Shown in pieces: positions 5,882-9,365 of a stretch of 9,365 bases of DNA. The notes under the pieces are model-generated. The model was not told where the DNA came from, ran no database searches, and saw only the letters and a program-made list of their open reading frames with translations. How positions within the stretch are numbered: position 1 is the stretch's first letter; every line of letters begins with the position of its first letter. The stretch is from a bacterium (GTDB taxonomy: Bacteria > Patescibacteriota > Minisyncoccia > Phycocordibacterales > Phycocordibacteraceae), in the NCBI GenBank assembly GCA_021813835.1, contig JAKAJJ010000022.1, positions 1 through 9,365 of the forward strand. The letters run 5' to 3'. The position numbers and the translations under genes were made by a program.

Positions 5882-6027
5882 TACAGAAAAAGAGGGTAAA
5901 GACTTTGCCTTACAGCAACGAGAGAGGAAACGTACAAAGACGTCTTCGTATTTGTATGTTATCCGAACGAGGTAGATGAAAGCGTGCAAGTAATGCCTAG
6001 TGGTCCGGAACGCACTCTTTTTCTGTA
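5882..6027. mobile_element. MITE-like segment with 13-bp perfect terminal inverted repeats
   Basis: TACAGAAAAAGAG at 5882-5894 is exactly inverted as CTCTTTTTCTGTA at 6015-6027. If the outer TA of each arm is taken as a duplicated TA target, the element is CAGAAAAAGAG...CTCTTTTTCTG, the layout of Tc1/mariner-IS630 type elements. The 146 bp are visibly richer in A and T than the flanking genes and contain no credible protein. Internally there is a perfect palindrome AAGACGTCTT (5937-5946) flanked by TACAAA (5933-5938) and TTTGTA (5951-5956). No transposase is present, so it would be non-autonomous. A long stem-loop RNA or chance is the alternative. Confidence 0.5.
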
Positions 6028-6040
6028 CTATCTATGCGCT

Positions 6041-7345
6041 CTAGCTTGCTTCAATATCTGCACCGAGTTCCTGGAGACGGTGCACGATATCCTCGTAGCC
6101 GCGGTTGATCGAGTACACGTTGCGCAGAGTGGAGCGGCCCTTGGCGGCGAGCATGCCGACGAGGATGATAGTCGCCGGGCGGAGCGCGGGCGGGCAGATG
6201 ACCTCCGCAGCTTTGAGGTGGGTCGGCCCTTCGATCGAGATGCGGTGCGGGTCATGGAGCGTGGTGCGGGCGCCGAGACGGTCGAGGTCGGTGTAATAGA
6301 TGGCGCGTTTCTCATAGGACCAGTCGTGGATCAGCGTCGTACCGTTCGTCACGGTCGCGATGACGGCGAAGAAGGGCAGGTTGTCGATGTTGAGCGCAGG
6401 GTAGGGGCGGGCATGAATCTTCTCGGGGAAAGCGGTAAGTTCAGACGGTTCCAGATGCAGGTCGACGAGCTTCGTGATGCCGTTGTCGCTCGTACGCGGA
6501 TTGTCGAGCGAGTATCTGAGCCCCATCTTGCCGAGCACGAACAGTTCGACCTCGAGGAATTCGATCGGCGCGGCGGATATGGTGATGGTCGATTTCGTGA
6601 CGACGGCCGCCGCGATGAAGAACATCGCATCGGTCGGGTCCTGAGCTACCGAGTACGAGATGTCCGTATTGATGTCGGAGATCCCCTCGACGGTCAAAGT
6701 CGGCGTACCGATGCCCTCAATGCCGACGCCGAGCGCGCGGAGGAAGCCGCACACCTCCTGCACCTGGTAGTTTGCCGAAGCGTATTTGATGAGGCTCGTG
6801 CCCGGGATGAGTGCGGCCGCGAGGAGGGCGTTGATGGTGGCCGTATCGCTCGCCTCGTAGAGCACGACCTCAGCCGGCGCGAGCGTGCGATGCTCGACGT
6901 GAAAGTTGTCGGTGAGCGCGTCGATCGATACGCCGAACCGCTCGAGCGCCCACAAGTGCTGGCGCACCGAGCGGAGGCCGAGCGTGCAGCCGCCCGATTG
7001 CGGGATGTCGAAGGAAGGGAAGCGGTGGATCAGGGAACCGATGAACATGATGATGCTGCGCGTCTTCATCGCGGCCGCGCGGTCAATCGTGTCGAGCGAA
7101 AGCTCCTCCGGCGGCTCTATGACGACGTCCGCACCGTGCCACTCCACCGAGACGCCGAGCGAGCGGAGTACCTCGATGAGGCGGTTCACTTCTTCGATCT
7201 TCGGCACATTCCGGAGTGTCGTCGTGCCGCGATTGAGGAGAGAGGCGGCGAGGAGAGCGACGGCGCCGTTCTTGGACCGCGAAGTCTCGACCGTGCCGGA
7301 GAGCGTCTTCCCGCCCTCGATGATGAAATTCATTTCTCCTTGCAT
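6041..7345 (-). CDS. murA: UDP-N-acetylglucosamine 1-carboxyvinyltransferase (MurA), divergent
   Basis: First committed step of peptidoglycan synthesis: enolpyruvyl transfer from PEP to UDP-GlcNAc. The protein has 434 residues from the ATG at 7345, or 430 from a second in-frame ATG at 7333, which has AGGAG 2 nt upstream. The first start is preferred because a TACACT box lies 7 nt before it; the second aligns better with E. coli MurA (Cys116 versus Cys115). Active-site residues are retained: Lys and Asn in SRSKNG, the catalytic Cys in QSGGCTLGLRSV, Asp in ALNIDN, Arg in ALRPATII, and Arg in INRGYED. Several motifs differ from the norm: SRSKNG for SGAKNA, QSGGC for PGGC, and QDPTDAMFF for the PDRIETGTF segment. 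Being Cys-type, it would be expected to be fosfomycin sensitive. It is transcribed divergently from mreB. Confidence 0.88.
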   Translation of the reverse strand: MQGEMNFIIEGGKTLSGTVETSRSKNGAVALLAASLLNRGTTTLRNVPKIEEVNRLIEVLRSLGVSVEWHGADVVIEPPEELSLDTIDRAAAMKTRSIIMFIGSLIHRFPSFDIPQSGGCTLGLRSVRQHLWALERFGVSIDALTDNFHVEHRTLAPAEVVLYEASDTATINALLAAALIPGTSLIKYASANYQVQEVCGFLRALGVGIEGIGTPTLTVEGISDINTDISYSVAQDPTDAMFFIAAAVVTKSTITISAAPIEFLEVELFVLGKMGLRYSLDNPRTSDNGITKLVDLHLEPSELTAFPEKIHARPYPALNIDNLPFFAVIATVTNGTTLIHDWSYEKRAIYYTDLDRLGARTTLHDPHRISIEGPTHLKAAEVICPPALRPATIILVGMLAAKGRSTLRNVYSINRGYEDIVHRLQELGADIEAS

Positions 7346-7352
7346 GCGAGGT

Positions 7353-7362
7353 AGTGTACCAT
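7353..7362. promoter_or_regulatory. Overlapping divergent -10 boxes of murA and mreB
   Basis: On the plus strand TACCAT (7357-7362) ends 8 nt before the mreB ATG. On the minus strand TACACT (7358-7353) ends 7 nt before the murA ATG at 7345. The two hexamers share bases 7357-7358, so RNA polymerase could occupy only one at a time. The 25-bp gap leaves no room for separate promoters. Clear -35 hexamers are not seen on either side. Confidence 0.5.
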
Positions 7363-7370
7363 TACGCGTA

Positions 7371-8396
7371 ATGTCATTCTTTTCCCCAAAACTCGGCATT
7401 GACCTCGGCACGACGAATGTCCTGGTATTCGTCCCCGGGAAAGGCGTCGTCATCAACGAGCCGTCGGTCGTCGCGGTCTCCACCGAGCGCGGCCGCGGGG
7501 GAAAGAATAAGATTCTCGCCATCGGCATCGAAGCCAAGAAGATGATCGGCCGCACGCACGAGGACATCATCGCGTACCGCCCGATGAAGGACGGCGTCAT
7601 CGCAGATTACCGCGTGACCGAGGCGATGCTCCGCTACTTCATGCGCAAGGCGCTCGGGTGGAATCCGTTCAAGCCGACCGTGCTCGTCTCGGTCCCTGCG
7701 GGCGTGACCAGCACCGAGAAGCGCGCCGTCATCGAGGCGGCGATGAAAGCCGGCGCGAAGAATGCGTATGTGGTGAAGGAGCCGATCCTCGCGGCTATCG
7801 GCGCGGGCATCCCCATCCATGAGCCGATGGGGCGCATGGTCGCCGATATCGGCGGAGGCACCATCGACGTCGCGGTGATATCGCTCGGCGGTATCGTCGC
7901 TTCGACCTCGGTGAAGTGCGCCGGCAACCGTCTCGACCGCGCCGTCATCGACCATATCAAGAAGCATTACAATCTCGCCATCGGCGACAAGACCGCCGAG
8001 GAGATAAAGATCCGTATCGGCGCGGCGGTGCCGATGAACGAAGAGCTCACGATGGCCGTGAAGGGGAGCGACCTCGTCTCCGGCCTGCCGCGCACCGTCG
8101 ACATCTCGACCAACGACATCGTGCAGTCGATGGCGCGCGAATTGCGCGAGATGACGCAGGCGATCCGCAAGGTGCTCCAGGACACGCCGCCCGAGCTCGC
8201 GGCCGACATCATCGACAACGGCATCATCCTCACGGGCGGCTCCTCCCAGCTGCGTCAGATGCCTGAGCTCGTCTACCGCCGCACCGGCGTGGTCGCGAAG
8301 CTCGCGACCGATCCCTACTACTGCGTCGCGCGCGGCACCGGCATCGCGCTGAAGCATTTGAATACCTACCAGAAGAGCATCCTCGCGAAGCAGTAG
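7371..8396 (+). CDS. mreB: Rod-shape determining protein MreB (bacterial actin)
   Basis: Actin-like ATPase of 341 residues that forms membrane-associated filaments guiding the elongation machinery of the cell wall. The whole actin fold is present: phosphate-1 GIDLGTTN at 9-16, connect-1 around VVKEPILAAIGAGIPI at 134-149, phosphate-2 ADIGGGTIDVAV at 158-169, and the adenosine motif GIILTGGSSQL at 284-294. The N-terminus MSFFSPKLGIDLG is short with two Phe, as in MreB proteins that insert a hydrophobic loop or short N-terminal segment into the membrane. The length is typical (340-350). The ATG at 7371 fits both homology and the TACCAT box. No mreC or mreD follows; instead a repeat and a hairpin terminator come after the TAG, so mreB appears to be transcribed alone. 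Confidence 0.97.
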   Translation: MSFFSPKLGIDLGTTNVLVFVPGKGVVINEPSVVAVSTERGRGGKNKILAIGIEAKKMIGRTHEDIIAYRPMKDGVIADYRVTEAMLRYFMRKALGWNPFKPTVLVSVPAGVTSTEKRAVIEAAMKAGAKNAYVVKEPILAAIGAGIPIHEPMGRMVADIGGGTIDVAVISLGGIVASTSVKCAGNRLDRAVIDHIKKHYNLAIGDKTAEEIKIRIGAAVPMNEELTMAVKGSDLVSGLPRTVDISTNDIVQSMARELREMTQAIRKVLQDTPPELAADIIDNGIILTGGSSQLRQMPELVYRRTGVVAKLATDPYYCVARGTGIALKHLNTYQKSILAKQ

Positions 8397-8400
8397 TCTC

Positions 8401-8509
8401 GCGAAAAATCAGCATCTGCTGTGTTGCGGGCTCCGGTGCTCACTCACCGTACCTCAAAGTACGGCTCGCTTCGCTCCTCGCCCGCGCCTCGCATCTGCAG
8501 CCTTTTCGC
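8401..8509. repeat. Intergenic palindromic repeat element, copy 2
   Basis: Begins 4 nt after the mreB stop. The outer arms are GCGAAAA (8401-8407) with TTTTCGC (8503-8509). Next GCA pairs with TGC and TGC with GCA across a 2x2 internal loop. The apex is CCGTAC-CTCAAA-GTACGG. The core 8413-8497 matches 3936-4020 without gaps (72/85). At the base of the stem, the pair just outside A-T and C-G changes from C-G in copy 1 to G-C in this copy, a compensatory-looking exchange. Both copies are on the same strand and follow a plus-strand gene. Confidence 0.8.
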
Positions 8510-8539
8510 TTCGCCTTGAGATCTTGAATAGAAATAGGA

Positions 8540-8565
8540 AAGGGAGGAACCGAAGTTCCTCCCTT
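8540..8565 (-). terminator. Strong hairpin terminator with UUCG loop
   Basis: AAGGGAGGAAC (8540-8550) is a perfect 11-bp inverse complement of GTTCCTCCCTT (8555-8565). Read on the minus strand the loop is C(TTCG)G, a very stable tetraloop, followed by TCCTATTTCTATT, which is moderately T-rich. It fits as the 3' end of the minus-strand RNA that starts near 8792. On the plus strand the loop is CGAA and the following sequence is less T-rich, but it could also catch read-through from mreB. Confidence 0.75.
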
Positions 8566-8722
8566 GTGATTGTCGTTTGTGCCGCAGGAAAAGGTCTTTC
8601 CGCATAACCCGTCTCGTGCCTTCTGTGGCATCGAATCAGTCAGGGGACTACGCCCCATCAGCAGATCTTCCTCTCGACGTATACCTGCCGTCTTTTTCTC
8701 GGTAAGACGCACCGCTATGTGT

Positions 8723-8737
8723 TCAGTATCCCCTCAT
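8723..8737 (-). other. Possible 4-codon mini-ORF with consensus Shine-Dalgarno inside the candidate RNA
   Basis: The minus strand reads AGGAGG (8748-8743), a 5-nt spacer, and then ATG AGG GGA TAC TGA, encoding MRGY. The spacing and strength of the ribosome site are near ideal, and this is the best Shine-Dalgarno noticed in the window, where most genes appear leaderless. No downstream gene on this strand is evident for a leader peptide to regulate. It may be a ribosome-docking feature of the RNA or a coincidence. Confidence 0.3.
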
Positions 8738-8798
8738 AATTTCCTCCTTTTCGGGATGGCCGATTGTGCAGTGCCCTCGTCTGACCGAAGACTTCGCC

Positions 8799-8826
8799 AT
8801 GGTAGTATGGCGTATATATTTGTCAA
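8799..8826 (-). promoter_or_regulatory. Sigma-70 type promoter of the candidate ncRNA
   Basis: Minus strand: perfect -35 TTGACA (8826-8821), a 16-nt AT-rich spacer starting AATATATA, and -10 TACCAT (8804-8799). Transcription would start near 8792. It is the only consensus -35 noticed in the window, and the same -10 hexamer precedes mreB and the DUF167 gene. Confidence 0.6.
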
Positions 8827-8852
8827 GTGCCCGGCGGGCAAGGAATACAAGC

Positions 8853-8858
8853 TATAAT
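8853..8858 (+). promoter_or_regulatory. Consensus -10 box TATAAT abutting the delta' gene
   Basis: The perfect hexamer TATAAT is followed by 6 nt (CAGCAT) and the ATG at 8865, so the expected start site coincides with the start codon. No -35 is recognisable at 17 nt upstream. It lies back-to-back with the ncRNA promoter. Confidence 0.6.
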
Positions 8859-8864
8859 CAGCAT

Positions 8865-9365
8865 ATGCAACACCACGCATTCGGCATCGAGGCGGAAGCA
8901 GAAGTGGGAATCGCCACGGCGCAGGCGTGGGCGGAGAAAGAGTTGGGGATGAAGATTGCCGGCAATCCGGACGTCGTCGTGTTGCGCTACGGGCTCTTCT
9001 CGGTCGCGGATGCGCGGCGAGTTTCTGAACTCGCCGCGGGGGCGCCTTTTGCCGGCGAGTCGAAAGTGATCATCATCGCGGCGTCTCGCGCGTACCACGA
9101 AGCGCAGAACGCCCTCCTCAAAGTCTTCGAGGAGCCGCCCGCGGGCGCGTATCTCTTCCTCGTATTGCCGAGCATGGGCGGACTCCTCCCGACGCTGCGC
9201 TCGCGCATCGTGGTACTCGGCCATCGCGCTGCGGAGCAGCGCGATGGGGTTCCCGATATCGCTCATGCATTTGTCGCGGGCACGAAGGAGAAGCGCAGCG
9301 CGCTCGTGAAGAAACTCGCGAGCGGAAAGGACGAAGAAGAGCGTCGCGAGCACCGCGACCAAGCG
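8865..9365 (+). CDS. holB: DNA polymerase III delta' subunit-like clamp-loader protein, 3' end missing
   Basis: AAA+ family protein related to the clamp-loader delta' subunit. 167 codons are visible and the frame is open to the right edge. The diagnostic block is EAQNALLKVFEEPPAG, then LFLVLPSMGGLLPTLRSRI, matching the NALLKxLEEPP and LLPTxxSRC region of delta' and gamma/tau. The N-terminus is short: after HHAFGIEAEAEVGIA, where gamma/tau has a Walker A loop, no GxxGxGKT motif is present, and the four Cys of the zinc module are missing. The arginine-finger motif is SRI rather than SRC, with the Arg kept. This fits a delta'-type, non-ATP-binding subunit rather than DnaX. The ATG at 8865 is supported by the TATAAT box 6 nt upstream and by homology starting at once. 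Confidence 0.82.
   Translation, partial: MQHHAFGIEAEAEVGIATAQAWAEKELGMKIAGNPDVVVLRYGLFSVADARRVSELAAGAPFAGESKVIIIAASRAYHEAQNALLKVFEEPPAGAYLFLVLPSMGGLLPTLRSRIVVLGHRAAEQRDGVPDIAHAFVAGTKEKRSALVKKLASGKDEEERREHRDQA

Larger units (their letters stand above)
8540..8792 (-). ncRNA. Candidate structured small RNA, about 250 nt, family unknown
   Basis: The 468-bp gap between mreB and the delta' gene has no credible protein, yet on the minus strand it has a TTGACA-16-TACCAT promoter (8826-8799) and a UUCG hairpin terminator. Between them several local stems are visible: CGTCTT/AAGACG (8704-8709 with 8689-8694), GGGG/CCCC (8653-8656 with 8643-8646), TGCC/GGCA (8627-8630 with 8617-8620) and GGAAA/TTTCC (about 8587-8600). 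A perfect Shine-Dalgarno followed by a 4-codon reading frame lies at 8748-8723. It does not carry the landmark sequences of tmRNA, SRP RNA, RNase P RNA or the closing stem of 6S RNA. The ends are predictions from the promoter and terminator. Confidence 0.5.

Noticed and set aside
5984..7354. Plus-strand open frame antisense to murA
   Set aside because: MurA on the minus strand has all active-site residues; the antisense frame is an Arg/Asp/Glu-rich shadow.
7374..8357. Minus-strand open frame antisense to mreB
   Set aside because: MreB is unambiguous on the plus strand; the shadow frame is His/Arg/Asp-rich with no motif.
8440..8712. Minus-strand frame of 90 codons in the mreB-holB gap
   Set aside because: It runs straight through the UUCG terminator hairpin and into the repeat element, has no ribosome site, and its C-terminus (SRTLRYGE) is just translated repeat.
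8540..8792. tmRNA, SRP RNA, RNase P RNA or 6S RNA
   Set aside because: No tRNA-like ends or tag frame, no SRP GGAAG-type domain IV loop, no convincing RNase P conserved regions, and the 5' and 3' ends are not complementary as in 6S. Rejected by eye only; a covariance-model search should confirm.
8570..8857. Plus-strand frame of 95 codons in the same gap
   Set aside because: No motif or ribosome site, odd composition, and it overlaps the promoter and stems of the minus-strand RNA candidate.
1..9365. tRNA, rRNA, CRISPR array, defence system or integrase
   Set aside because: No cloverleaf, regularly spaced repeats, or hallmark proteins of these systems were found on either strand.

Overview
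The window is a compact, GC-rich bacterial segment with short intergenic gaps and genes on both strands. TGA is used as a stop (dgkA, the uracil phosphoribosyltransferase, the phosphoribosyltransferase-hydrolase), so the code is the standard bacterial one. Several features together suggest a Candidate Phyla Radiation genome (Patescibacteria, perhaps a GC-rich Paceibacteria such as Kaiserbacteria-like lineages): shortened housekeeping proteins, an unrecognised 97-residue protein, a delta'-like clamp-loader protein without a P-loop, and -10 boxes that sit almost directly on start codons. The lineage is an inference, because no rRNA or other taxonomic marker is present.

Layout, left to right. 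(1) 3-1430, plus: the 3' part of an ADP/ATP-dependent NAD(P)H-hydrate dehydratase, then a DgkA-type lipid kinase and a PAP2 lipid phosphatase that overlap by ATGA. (2) 1415-3236, minus: a phosphoribosyltransferase/alpha-beta hydrolase fusion, ATGA-coupled to a uracil phosphoribosyltransferase whose frame is broken at a TGCC repeat. (3) 3325-3917, plus: a DUF167 (YggU) protein and a short ribosome hibernation factor. (4) 4040-5396, minus: peptide deformylase and methionyl-tRNA formyltransferase, overlapping, the pair that handles the formyl group on initiator methionine. (5) 5559-5852, minus: a small unknown protein. (6) 6041-8396: divergent murA (minus) and mreB (plus), peptidoglycan precursor synthesis and cell shape, fired from overlapping -10 elements. 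(7) 8401-8860: no convincing protein gene, but a repeat, a strong hairpin terminator and a probable structured small RNA on the minus strand. (8) 8865 to the right edge, plus: a DNA polymerase III delta'-like protein, incomplete.

The non-coding DNA is the more surprising part. An 85-bp core repeat occurs twice (3936-4020 and 8413-8497), each copy inside a long imperfect palindrome just after a plus-strand gene. A third, unrelated large palindrome lies at 5424-5535. A 146-bp AT-richer segment with perfect 13-bp terminal inverted repeats (5882-6027), with TA at each end, resembles a small non-autonomous transposable element. A candidate ncRNA of about 250 nt (8540-8792, minus) has a good sigma-70 type promoter and a UUCG-loop terminator. 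Eight transcription-unit-leading genes have a -10-like hexamer ending 6-9 nt before the start codon, which points to leaderless transcription as the default here.

The genes are mostly housekeeping: cell envelope (undecaprenyl or phospholipid phosphate cycling, MurA, MreB), translation (Def, Fmt, HPF), nucleotide salvage and metabolite repair, and replication. No complete defence system, CRISPR array, integrase, tRNA or rRNA was seen.
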